Part shown: piece after piece, positions 5,991 through 13,407 of the stretch | Position numbering within the stretch: position 1 is the stretch's first letter | Layout: every line of letters starts with the position of its first letter | Assembly: GCA_002348265.1 (NCBI GenBank) | Contig: DEAT01000060.1 | Span: 1-13,481, forward strand | Direction: 5' to 3' | Length of the DNA: 13,481 nt | Origin: Gemmatimonadales bacterium UBA2975 | GTDB taxonomy: Bacteria > Gemmatimonadota > Gemmatimonadetes > Longimicrobiales > Gaopeijiaceae | Notes under the pieces: model-generated | Databases searched by the model: none | Told to the model about the DNA's origin: nothing | What the model saw: the letters and a program-made list of their open reading frames with translations, nothing else | Translations under genes and position numbers: made by a program

Positions 5991-8900
5991 TCACCGCGAT
6001 TGACGGCCCATATCTAAGTTCCGTTGCCTATAGTCGAACTTGAGGTCACGGTTGTCACGCAAGGAAACCTCAAATCTAAACGTCCAGTTTCCGGTGGCAG
6101 TCTGAAGAAAATCAAAGTTTGCCTCCCAACGGTGCAAATCTCGAGTGAGACGAATCGAATGATCGTTGAACGCTCCCAACTCTAAATCATAAGCCGTTCG
6201 CCAACTCACCGACCACTTCTCCGTTGGCTGGAGTCGCAAAGTTCCACTGAGCATCTGACTGGAAAAACGTGAGGGATCACTAGGCCGCTGGAGAGAGTAG
6301 CTCAAGTTGGCATTCCATCCGCCAGCAGACCCGCTAGTACTCTGTTCAATTGCCGGCGAAGACACATCATTCCTGCCCATCCCAGGAACAATCGTCGATT
6401 CGTCCATCGTCCCTGAAAAATCCAATTCATCCGAATTATCTGGTTCAACGGCAGCTTCACCTCGCTCATCATCTCCCTTCCAGAAAGTGAGCCAACGAAA
6501 AATTGAAGAGGAGGAACCGACCGAAAAGCCGAGATTTACAGAACTCAGATGGGGTTCGAAACGCCTCTCGGCAAGTTGCCCATTCTCATCCAACTCGTCG
6601 GCGAAGAGTTCATGATCAACTGAAACTGCTAGGCCCCTCAGATAATCGGAAGAAAACTGATTGGACAACCGGGTAGTCTCGAAACCTGAAAGGAATAGTC
6701 CTACTGAATCCGCTTGCACGAAATCGTACTGAATTACGCTTGTGCGCCACGCAAGCAAGGTCATAGCTGGAACCTGTTGAACCCTCTGTAGCCCTCCCTC
6801 GGCATTGTCGGGTGCGGCCAATGCGCTCTCGAGTGAATCAGGCTGAGAAGGCCCTATGCCTGTGCCAAGAGAATCCCCAAGCGGGCCCTCACTCTCTAAT
6901 CGTAGAGACACCACCTGTTCCTCTCCCTCTGGCTCACGTGGCTTGGCTTCCCAAGTCTGCGTTAGTGATACAGAAATAGCATTTTTAGGCTGGAGCGCTC
7001 GCGCACCGAATATCGCTCGCTGCATATCTGTCGGTGCGGACTCGGGGCTCCAAGCGTAGTCGATCGCCGGAGTGATCTTGTGCCTAATGGCCTCGAACGG
7101 ACCAAAACCCCCAAAAAAGCCGTAAACGTCGGTCTTCAATTGAGCCCCGAAGGCGATACGAGACGGAGCGGACACAAAATTCTGTGCCAAGGGATCCGTA
7201 TTCGAACGAAGCATATTGCCCGATAAAGATAGACGTGGCGTAATCGTAGTCGACCCAATTAGTTGCTGCTGATAATTCACACTGGTAGACCATCGCAGCT
7301 TGGCCTCAGTCAGATCCCCTATCATCAGCTGTGCTTCTTGGATTGAATCAGGAATCACCAAAAATGCGTTGTCCAGTGCACCAGCCGTTCGATCCTCTGT
7401 GAGATCCACTGCTTGCGAAAGTGTCAGCCTGCCAAGGCTGAGATTACTCCGCAGGGTCCCAGTCATCACCTCTCGGTCTAGCCCCGCCAACGAGGTAATC
7501 GTGTCACCGGGGGACTGAAGACGATCTACAGCATTACGTCGGAACCCCCCGGCACCCGACCACGTCATATTGTTATAAAAAGAAGCTTCACTCGAAGGAG
7601 CCTGAAACAGTGTGATCGGCGACAGAGATACATTCGCCGATGGTAACAACCATTCTGTACGATCGTCGGAGAGGTACTGCTTTCGATTCGCTGCGAGAGA
7701 CATTGAACCCCAATCGAATCGTCGATTCACACCAGCTTCTGAGTCGATCGACTGGGTAACCTCCTGCGGGTTAAATGAATTATCTCTTACGAACTGATTG
7801 TCTGAAACAAACCGCCCCGAAACCCGGAGTTGAGTACGTTCATCCACGTCCCATGAGTGTCTCGTATCCAAAGCGAGTTCACCGGAACCATTGGAATTCC
7901 AGAAGCGCTTAGCGTTGATGGAGCCCTCTAGAAAGTGTTTCCGGAACCGATATTGCACAGATCCAGTCATCGCGAAAAACGTTTCGCTAAACCAGTCCAT
8001 GGCAACCAGAGCGTCTGCGTACTGACTAGCCGCCCAGTAGAAGCCCAAATTACTCACCCGACGCCGGTAGCCACCCGAAGTCCGAACGATATCGTTCACT
8101 GAAAAACGAGGCGTTAGTAGACCTGACCGACGGCCTCTCGTGAGACTCTGAGCCATAAAAGGGAGCCACGCGACCGGAACGTCAGCGAAGTACAGACGGA
8201 CTCCACGCGCCACCAGAACGTTCCCAGCAACGACTTTGATCTCGTCCGTTTCGAAATGATAATGCGGCTCATCCAAGTCGCATGAGGTGAAGTGCGCATG
8301 GGACATGAACGTCGAGTCAGGGGCAGCAAACGGCATATCACCGCGGATCATCCAATTCGCTCCTTCCTGAGCGAAAGCTGTTTTTGCATCGAGTGCCGTT
8401 CCTCTCCCCTGCCCTAAGCTGTATACCATACTCGCTGCATCAACTGGATCACCGTCGGGCGGCGTGTACGTAGCATCTCCCACGGTCCGGATCGAGCCCG
8501 ATGACTCGTCGAAAGTGATCGACGTATCGGCCTCAATAGCAGATCCCTCACTAGATACTCGCGCACGACCACCTTCCGGAGCCTGCAAAACCAGAATCCG
8601 TTCTTTCGCTTGGAAGTCGGCCTGCGCTCCCCTGTACTCCGTCAACGAGAAACCTGGCATTGTAAAAAGTTCGGTGGCTACATCATCCATCCCGCCACCT
8701 CCGCGGTCACCTTCAGCCGCATCTGCAAGGCGAGAAGAGTCCTGAACAAATAGGACGCTGTCGGCTCCGATTGGACGAGCAAGACGCTCTAGCCGTTCCA
8801 GAATAGCTTGGCGAGCCGAGTCGACCTGTAATTCTTGACTAATGGAATTGTCCACATTCTGCGCACTGTCCAGAATCATGGCCGTATCGCCAAGTCGTGT

Positions 8901-8996
8901 AGAATCAGCGACTTGCGCCAAGATTCGGCTGGGACCTAGAAGTGTGACCCCTAGCACCACTACCGACAGACTCCATCGGAATGAGACATCGTGCAC
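5991..8996 (-). CDS. lptD: LptD/OstA-family outer-membrane LPS assembly protein
   Basis: The 1001-residue protein begins with a signal peptide (about 1-28, cleavage near ILAQ) and a polar linker to about 110. An OstA/LptA-like beta-jellyroll region follows at about 117-265 (EYRGAQADFQAKERILVL, ATYTPPDGDPVDAASMVY, TSCDLDEPHYHF at 237-248). The LptD barrel start GRRSGLLTPRF is at 288-298, then alternating beta strands run to the C-terminus. RHKITPAIDYAWSP (638-651) matches a common LptD barrel motif. LptD receives LPS from the periplasmic bridge and inserts it into the outer leaflet. It is longer than the E. coli protein (784), with polar or acidic insertions at about 686-735 and 841-890. It has one cysteine (Cys239), so the disulfides of E. 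coli LptD are impossible. The GTG start lies 2 nt after the tatC stop, so coupling is likely. The TolB-Pal context supports an envelope role. Confidence 0.85.
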   Translation of the reverse strand: MHDVSFRWSLSVVVLGVTLLGPSRILAQVADSTRLGDTAMILDSAQNVDNSISQELQVDSARQAILERLERLARPIGADSVLFVQDSSRLADAAEGDRGGGGMDDVATELFTMPGFSLTEYRGAQADFQAKERILVLQAPEGGRARVSSEGSAIEADTSITFDESSGSIRTVGDATYTPPDGDPVDAASMVYSLGQGRGTALDAKTAFAQEGANWMIRGDMPFAAPDSTFMSHAHFTSCDLDEPHYHFETDEIKVVAGNVLVARGVRLYFADVPVAWLPFMAQSLTRGRRSGLLTPRFSVNDIVRTSGGYRRRVSNLGFYWAASQYADALVAMDWFSETFFAMTGSVQYRFRKHFLEGSINAKRFWNSNGSGELALDTRHSWDVDERTQLRVSGRFVSDNQFVRDNSFNPQEVTQSIDSEAGVNRRFDWGSMSLAANRKQYLSDDRTEWLLPSANVSLSPITLFQAPSSEASFYNNMTWSGAGGFRRNAVDRLQSPGDTITSLAGLDREVMTGTLRSNLSLGRLTLSQAVDLTEDRTAGALDNAFLVIPDSIQEAQLMIGDLTEAKLRWSTSVNYQQQLIGSTTITPRLSLSGNMLRSNTDPLAQNFVSAPSRIAFGAQLKTDVYGFFGGFGPFEAIRHKITPAIDYAWSPESAPTDMQRAIFGARALQPKNAISVSLTQTWEAKPREPEGEEQVVSLRLESEGPLGDSLGTGIGPSQPDSLESALAAPDNAEGGLQRVQQVPAMTLLAWRTSVIQYDFVQADSVGLFLSGFETTRLSNQFSSDYLRGLAVSVDHELFADELDENGQLAERRFEPHLSSVNLGFSVGSSSSIFRWLTFWKGDDERGEAAVEPDNSDELDFSGTMDESTIVPGMGRNDVSSPAIEQSTSGSAGGWNANLSYSLQRPSDPSRFSSQMLSGTLRLQPTEKWSVSWRTAYDLELGAFNDHSIRLTRDLHRWEANFDFLQTATGNWTFRFEVSLRDNRDLKFDYRQRNLDMGRQSR

Positions 8997-8998
8997 GC

Positions 8999-9808
8999 TT
9001 ATTGCTCGGTCCCGACTGAGCCATCTGGCGGCTTAAGATTCCTCTCGTATTCCTCTTCTTTCTTAGCCTTTCTCCGGTACACGCCGACCGAAAGGAAGAT
9101 GCCAAACTCGTATAGCACGATTAGCGGAAGCATCATCATGACCGTGAGCGTAATGGCGTCCCCCGGAGTGATGAAACTGGCTAGGACCGTGATCAGTACG
9201 ATGGCGTGCCTTCGCTTGGAGCGAAGAAACTGTGGCGTGACCACACCCATTAGACTCAATGCAAGAATTACGATCGGGAGTTCAAAAACAGCTCCGAACG
9301 CAATGAGCATCTTCACAATGAAGCCCAACGTAGCGTTGATCTCAAGAGAACCCTCAAGCGAAGCCGACAGAAATGCTTTGAAGAACTCAAGCGTCACGGG
9401 GAGCGCTGCAAAGTACGCTAGGCAGACCCCACCCATAAATAGCAAAAGTCCTAGGTAAAGTGCCGGCAGGATCGCTCTTCTCTCGTCTTTTTCGAGCGCA
9501 GGGGAGAGGAACGACCATATGTGGTAAACGAGAATTGGAAATGAGAGAATCACACCGCCATAAATAGCCAAGCGCAGTGTCACAAAGAACGGATCAGCCG
9601 GGGATAAGAAAATCAGCTGTAAGTTCGGATCGTTGTACGCGTCCCGAATCGGAGCGATGAGGATTTCAAGCGCCTGAAAGTAGTAGACGAGCCCAAACGA
9701 GATAATCGAACAGAGAATTAAAGCCAGAATTGACCATAGAACGCGCCAGCGGAGCTCCTCTAAGTGGTCAAGAAAAGGCATCTCGCCCCTAGGATTCTGC
9801 TTTAGCAT
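8999..9808 (-). CDS. tatC: Sec-independent (twin-arginine) translocase subunit TatC
   Basis: This 269-residue protein has the six-helix TatC topology. Family motifs are MPFLDHLEELRWR (10-22), the cytoplasmic loop YHIWSFLSPALEKDERRAI (95-113) that helps recognise the twin-arginine signal, FELPI with an intramembrane Glu176, and SFITPGDAIT with Asp217. Membrane helices lie at about 24-43, 76-98, 114-136, 160-186, 200-212 and 218-240. A charged cytoplasmic tail follows. TatC is the signal-peptide receptor of the Tat translocon, working here with the TatA encoded about 5.6 kb downstream on the same strand. The start at 9808 has AGGAG about 14 nt upstream, a long spacing. The internal ATG at codon 10 (9779-9781), just after AGGGGCG, is an alternative that begins exactly at the conserved block. 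It lies 53 nt after nrdR and 2 nt before lptD. Confidence 0.97.
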   Translation of the reverse strand: MLKQNPRGEMPFLDHLEELRWRVLWSILALILCSIISFGLVYYFQALEILIAPIRDAYNDPNLQLIFLSPADPFFVTLRLAIYGGVILSFPILVYHIWSFLSPALEKDERRAILPALYLGLLLFMGGVCLAYFAALPVTLEFFKAFLSASLEGSLEINATLGFIVKMLIAFGAVFELPIVILALSLMGVVTPQFLRSKRRHAIVLITVLASFITPGDAITLTVMMMLPLIVLYEFGIFLSVGVYRRKAKKEEEYERNLKPPDGSVGTEQ

Positions 9809-9861
9809 AAGTGTCAGTCAGTCTCCTGGATGCCGTCTGATTAAGCTCACTGAAAAGTGCT

Positions 9862-10359
9862 CTAGATGGGGAGTTCCACCTGGTTCCGACGCTGTTCTTC
9901 AAGGGTATCAGCGGAGTCCATCTCGTCTACGAACTCTTGGAACTCACCCGCGTCCTGGAAGTTCCGATATACGGAGGCATAACGGACATATGCTACGCGA
10001 TCGATTGGGCCAAGACCGCCCATTACCAAGGACCCTAGCTTCACCGATGGGATTTCGACCCCGGCCTGGCGTGAGAACTGGTCCTCGATCTCATCAATCA
10101 TAGCCTCCATATCGTGAGCTGACACGGGTCTCTTGGCGCATGCTACCTTGACACTGCGAAGCAACTTCGTTCGATCAAAATCTTCAATCGCCCCAGAACG
10201 CTTCAGCACCTGAATCGGACGTTCCTCGACGTACTCATAAGTCGTGAATCGTGCCCCACAAACAGTACACTCTCGACGGCGGCGAACTGCTCGGCCACCG
10301 CGACTGGCCCGGGTATCGACGACTCGGTTTTCAGTCGCGTCACACTCCGGACAGCGCAT
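9862..10359 (-). CDS. nrdR: Transcriptional repressor NrdR
   Basis: This 165-residue protein has the two NrdR domains. The N-terminal zinc ribbon has Cys3, Cys6, Cys31 and Cys34 (CPEC and CTVC), a basic RAVRRRRE stretch between them, and ARFTTYEYVEERPIQVLKR leading into the second domain. The ATP-cone domain (about 49-139) includes RSGAIEDFDRTKL and a conserved end, YVRYASVYRNF. NrdR senses (d)ATP and represses ribonucleotide reductase genes by binding NrdR boxes. No RNR gene or NrdR-box pair is seen here, so its targets lie elsewhere. The C-terminal tail after residue 140 is acidic and of ordinary length. The gene begins 3 nt after the cpoB stop, so translation is probably coupled; no strong Shine-Dalgarno is seen. 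Confidence 0.97.
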   Translation of the reverse strand: MRCPECDATENRVVDTRASRGGRAVRRRRECTVCGARFTTYEYVEERPIQVLKRSGAIEDFDRTKLLRSVKVACAKRPVSAHDMEAMIDEIEDQFSRQAGVEIPSVKLGSLVMGGLGPIDRVAYVRYASVYRNFQDAGEFQEFVDEMDSADTLEEQRRNQVELPI

Positions 10360-10362
10360 GAC

Positions 10363-11178
10363 TCAGCCGATCTCGTCTAGACGCTCACGGGCGAGCATCG
10401 CTACCAGCTCATCGGGATAGGTGTTGACGATTCGCTCCAATGTCGCTCGAGCGGCATCAAGATCCTCAAGGCCAATCTGAACCTCAGCAATTCTGTAGAG
10501 CGCTTGAGGAACCCGAGGATGGGTAGGGAAGAGTTCTTGAATCCCACTAAAAGCCTCAATCGCATCTTCGGGCCTATCTTGCTGCGTAAGTATATCCGCA
10601 AGGAAGAAGTAGGCATCAGGTGCAAGTTCATTGTTCGAATGTTCGGCCAAAAATTGCTCGAATGCTCTCGAAGCAGCGTTCAGCGATCCACGATCGTACT
10701 GGCTCTTGGCAACATCATAGAGTTCTTCAGGATTGCTACCACTTCCAATCAGGCTCTCATTCCCCACATCGGAAGAGTCCGAAGATGTTGTTATATCGGA
10801 TAAACCAGCCGTCGGAACTACCGGCGCACGACGCATGTTGGCCATCTGGTCCCTCACGCTGGCTAGACCTCGCTGGTTTTCACCGGCGATCGCCTCAATG
10901 CGGTCCAGAACCTGACTCACTTGTTGCAACTGACGACTCAGGTCACCGCGAAGGTCGAAAAGCTGGTCTCCCTGTGTGCGCAGAGTGTCACGCGTTTGCC
11001 GCACTTCGACCCTTAATTCCGCGGCAAGAGAGTCCTGATGTGCAATGACCGCCTGCAGGTCTTCCTGCAGCATCAGTATGTCACTCTTCATCACGCAACC
11101 GGAACATAAAACCGTAGCGGCAACCAGTAGCATGACACGGGTCGACTTCATTGGGAACGGACTTATCATGATATGCAT
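10363..11178 (-). CDS. cpoB: Tol-Pal system protein CpoB/YbgF
   Basis: With ATG 11178 the protein has 271 residues. It starts with a signal peptide ending at VLCSGC; Cys28 could be lipidated, although position -3 is Cys rather than the usual Leu. A coiled-coil-like heptad region spans about 30-115 (QEDLQAVIAHQDSLAAELRV onward), then a Ser/Asp-rich linker. Three TPR repeats follow at about 152-270 (ELYDVAKSQYDRGSLNAA, DAYFFLADILTQQDRPEDA, ALYRIAEVQIGLEDLDAA). In E. coli CpoB links Tol-Pal to peptidoglycan synthesis at the septum. ATG 11178 was chosen because GGGGGAGGGG sits 3 nt ahead. In-frame alternatives are GTG 11223, 4 nt after the pal stop, which would bury the signal peptide behind 42 residues, and ATG 11151, which gives a more compact signal peptide but has no ribosome-binding site. 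The gene lies directly after pal and 3 nt before nrdR. Confidence 0.9.
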   Translation of the reverse strand: MHIMISPFPMKSTRVMLLVAATVLCSGCVMKSDILMLQEDLQAVIAHQDSLAAELRVEVRQTRDTLRTQGDQLFDLRGDLSRQLQQVSQVLDRIEAIAGENQRGLASVRDQMANMRRAPVVPTAGLSDITTSSDSSDVGNESLIGSGSNPEELYDVAKSQYDRGSLNAASRAFEQFLAEHSNNELAPDAYFFLADILTQQDRPEDAIEAFSGIQELFPTHPRVPQALYRIAEVQIGLEDLDAARATLERIVNTYPDELVAMLARERLDEIG

Positions 11179-11179
11179 C

Positions 11180-11212
11180 GGCCCCTCCCCCGGCGCACCG
11201 GAGGAGGGGTCC
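11180..11212 (-). promoter_or_regulatory. GC-rich intercistronic hairpin covering the cpoB ribosome-binding site
   Basis: Read on the minus strand, the arm 11212-11198 (GGACCCCTCCTCCGG) pairs with 11193-11180 (CCGGGGGAGGGGCC) across the loop TGCG (11197-11194). This gives 12 consecutive pairs with one G-U, then a bulged A, then two more G-C pairs. The 3' arm contains GGGGGAGGGG (11191-11182), the Shine-Dalgarno-like sequence 3 nt before the cpoB ATG at 11178. No U-tract follows, so it does not look like an intrinsic terminator. Expected effects are a lower cpoB yield relative to pal or protection of pal mRNA; those effects are inference. Confidence 0.6.
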
Positions 11213-11227
11213 GAAAAGGTCACCCGG

Positions 11228-11821
11228 TTAGTTGGCCGGGTTGATCGCGTCGGCCCCAGCCGTGATCACAAACTGACCACGCCGGTTTCTCGCCCAATCA
11301 GACTCGGTTGAGCCTTGCTGAAGCGGACGTCCTTCACCGAAGGACACGATCTCGAACCTGTTCTCGCCCAAGCCGAAGCCTACGAGAAACTGTCGGATAG
11401 CCTCGGCACGACGGTTACCCAACGCCATATTGTATTCGGTTGATCCTCGCTCATCTGCATGGCCCTCGATGCGAACCTGCACCTGCGGACTAGCACGGAG
11501 GATATCGACTTTGGCACGCAGTGTAGCCTCGGCATCATCCCTGATGTCGGACATGTCGTAGTCGAAGAAAACCATCTCCTCCAGAGCTGCACGCGCAGCG
11601 CGAACGGCACGCTGACGCTCTGCCTCAGCTGCGCGCTCCGCGGCGAGGCGCTCAGCCTCTGCCCGGCGCTCAGCTTCCGCAGCCGCAACAGAATCGTTGT
11701 AGCGCTGAAGCGAGTCCTGATCCGCTTGTGGCGGTGGTGGCGGCGGCGGCGGATCACCTCCGCACGCGCCCACGAGGAGCGTTGCTGCAAAAACTGTTAT
11801 GAAGAAACGTCGGACGATCAT
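11228..11821 (-). CDS. pal: Peptidoglycan-associated lipoprotein Pal
   Basis: This 197-residue lipoprotein has a signal peptide with lipobox LVGAC (lipidated Cys20). It is followed by a run of eight prolines (24-31) and an Ala/Glu/Arg-rich helix (about 46-82). The OmpA-like peptidoglycan-binding domain (about 83-188) has VFFDYDMSDIRDDA, GHADERGSTEYNMALGNRRAEA (120-141), FGEGRPLQ and WARNRRGQFVI (176-186). These bind the diaminopimelate-containing peptide of peptidoglycan. Pal sits in the outer-membrane inner leaflet, binds TolB, and moves to the septum during division. GGGAG lies about 5 nt before ATG 11821. A 215-nt gap separates it from tolB, unusually wide for this cluster, so pal may have its own promoter; I found none with convincing -35 and -10 elements. 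cpoB follows after the GC-rich hairpin. Confidence 0.96.
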   Translation of the reverse strand: MIVRRFFITVFAATLLVGACGGDPPPPPPPPQADQDSLQRYNDSVAAAEAERRAEAERLAAERAAEAERQRAVRAARAALEEMVFFDYDMSDIRDDAEATLRAKVDILRASPQVQVRIEGHADERGSTEYNMALGNRRAEAIRQFLVGFGLGENRFEIVSFGEGRPLQQGSTESDWARNRRGQFVITAGADAINPAN

Positions 11822-12036
11822 CCCAACTCCCGGGTTGAACGAACTGGTGTAAAGTGTTGACGCGCGCGGATTGCGTCGACGAACGCAACGAAGCTAACGT
11901 CGTTTTTCAACGTGAAAAGTCCCCTGCTAGATAGAACGAGTGTTCCTGAAGCGCAACGTTTAAAGATCAAACCCTCAAAACCACCCCAAGACCGAAGATG
12001 ATTTTACGGCCCCATACTTGGCGCAGATGTAACGAC
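11822..12036 (-). other. pal leader region (non-coding)
   Basis: No reading frame here looks coding. It contains a perfect 6-bp inverted repeat, TTGCGT-CGACGA-ACGCAA (11871-11888), an alternating CGCGCGCG tract (11861-11868), and seven plus-strand AACG tetramers (first bases 11838, 11882, 11887, 11896, 11909, 11955, 12031). These could be operator or RNA structure elements for pal, but nothing in the sequence proves this. Confidence 0.3.
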
Positions 12037-13407
12037 TCAGGCTGGTGGAATCACCGGAGACCAGTCCGGAAGATCAACGCGCCGGCCACTCAATAGTGTC
12101 CGCAAGCGACCGGTAGTAACATCAACAACCATTAGTCCGAATCCCCAACTCCGCTCTCCGGCGAACACCAAATGCCGTCCGTCTGGTGCCCAACTCGGAG
12201 CTTCATTATTGCCTTCGGACGTGAGCTGCCGCAGAACTCGCCCACCATCGTCAAGGTTGATCACCAGAATATGATACCGACCACGACGGTCGATCCGACC
12301 ATGAAATGCTACTAGATCTCCATTAGGCGACCAGTCTGGAGCTGCATAGAAACCACCACCACCGTACTCGTATGGAGAGAGCGTCTCTGCCGAACCTCCC
12401 TCGGCTGGCATCATCATCACTTGAGGGACCGCATCGCCGAAACGAAGTGTGTTAAAAGCAAGCCACCTACCGTCCGGAGAGTAGGTGGGCGAAACGTCGT
12501 ACCAGGGCCCTCCGGAGAGAAAAGAGAGGCAACAATTCTGGGCTAGATCGTAAGTAAAGATCCCGCTCTGGGAATTACTACCAAATACAGAGAAGGCAAG
12601 AGTGTTTCCGTCGGGGTGGTATGCTGGGGTCACATAGTCACCAGCACCCCGAACAGCCGGCAGCGCACTCAATTCATTTCCGAATCGATCGACTTCGTAG
12701 ATCCGGGGAACTCCCGTCTTATATGAAGCGATCGCAAGGCGCGAACCATCTGGCGACCAAGTCGGGGATTCGGTCAAAGAATTATAGTCGGTTACCTGTC
12801 GGAGGTCCTCACCGTCAGAATCGATTACATAGACCTCCTTGTTTCCATCGTTACCTACCATTGTGAATGCAATACGACTAGCAGCCATCCCCGGGGCACC
12901 GGTAGCCCACCGAACAATCTCATCGGAAGTGCGATGCACTGACATGCGAAAATCTTCATCATCTTGCGACGGCAGTCTGAACCGCCCTCTATCGCGCATC
13001 TCTCCATATACGACATCGTGCAGCTCTACTGTGAGTATGTAACCGTCTCCTGAAACCTCAATCTCACCCGTCACGAGCCAGACTGCTCCTAGGCGGTCCC
13101 AGAGAGTATAATCGACCTGACTACCGACCATTGCATCTGGGAGCGAGTCGATGACTTCGAATTGATTAGAATTGCGCAGATCTCGACCCACAATCGCTTC
13201 GACCTGAGAAGCGATCATGTCTTCACCGAAGACTCCGACAAACGGTTGCAGAGCCAGAGCCGGCAAGTAACGATTGGCGTAAACAAGCCCTAGGCTAACA
13301 CCCGGAAGTTCGTCCTGGGCGGCTAGGTGTTGTGTTGAGATACTAGTCGTCAGGACTCCCGCAAAGACCACTAACCAACTGCAAGTCCCGATTATACGTA
13401 TTCTCAT
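12037..13407 (-). CDS. tolB: Tol-Pal system periplasmic beta-propeller protein TolB
   Basis: This 456-residue protein has a signal peptide (cleavage near residue 30, HLAA|QD), an N-terminal alpha/beta domain (about 36-165) and a beta-propeller of PD40 (WD40-like) repeats. Repeat cores are TWSPDGSRLAIAS (216-228), AYHPDGNTLAFSV (262-274), TYSPDGRWLAFNT (308-320), DWSPNGDLVAFHG (358-370) and SWAPDGRHLVFAG (405-417), with a closing DWSP near 448. Each carries the usual SPDG-x-lAF pattern. In the Tol system TolB binds Pal through the propeller and is released by TolA when the inner-membrane motor is energised. Its ATG (13405-13407) overlaps the stop of the upstream gene in an ATGA, and AGGTG lies about 10 nt ahead, so translation is probably coupled. 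The paired cysteines CC (292-293) lie on one blade. Length is slightly above E. coli TolB (430). Confidence 0.95.
   Translation of the reverse strand: MRIRIIGTCSWLVVFAGVLTTSISTQHLAAQDELPGVSLGLVYANRYLPALALQPFVGVFGEDMIASQVEAIVGRDLRNSNQFEVIDSLPDAMVGSQVDYTLWDRLGAVWLVTGEIEVSGDGYILTVELHDVVYGEMRDRGRFRLPSQDDEDFRMSVHRTSDEIVRWATGAPGMAASRIAFTMVGNDGNKEVYVIDSDGEDLRQVTDYNSLTESPTWSPDGSRLAIASYKTGVPRIYEVDRFGNELSALPAVRGAGDYVTPAYHPDGNTLAFSVFGSNSQSGIFTYDLAQNCCLSFLSGGPWYDVSPTYSPDGRWLAFNTLRFGDAVPQVMMMPAEGGSAETLSPYEYGGGGFYAAPDWSPNGDLVAFHGRIDRRGRYHILVINLDDGGRVLRQLTSEGNNEAPSWAPDGRHLVFAGERSWGFGLMVVDVTTGRLRTLLSGRRVDLPDWSPVIPPA

Noticed and set aside
8991..9458. 155-codon plus-strand frame over tatC
   Set aside because: It is antisense to well-conserved TatC motifs; composition is Ser/Thr/Arg-rich, as expected of a shadow frame.
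10620..11048. 142-codon plus-strand frame over cpoB
   Set aside because: It is antisense to the coiled-coil and TPR regions and has no recognisable domain.
11180..11212. Intrinsic terminator after pal
   Set aside because: The hairpin is strong but no U-run follows in either direction, and the cpoB start codon comes directly after it.
11152..11223. GTG 11223 as the cpoB start
   Set aside because: It would place 42 residues before the lipobox Cys, and the translated hairpin sequence (MTFSDPSSGAPGEGP) is not signal-peptide-like. It may still matter as a short re-initiation site.
11380..11790. 136-codon minus-strand frame overlapping pal in another frame
   Set aside because: It is Arg/Ser-rich and out of frame with the unmistakable Pal OmpA-like domain.
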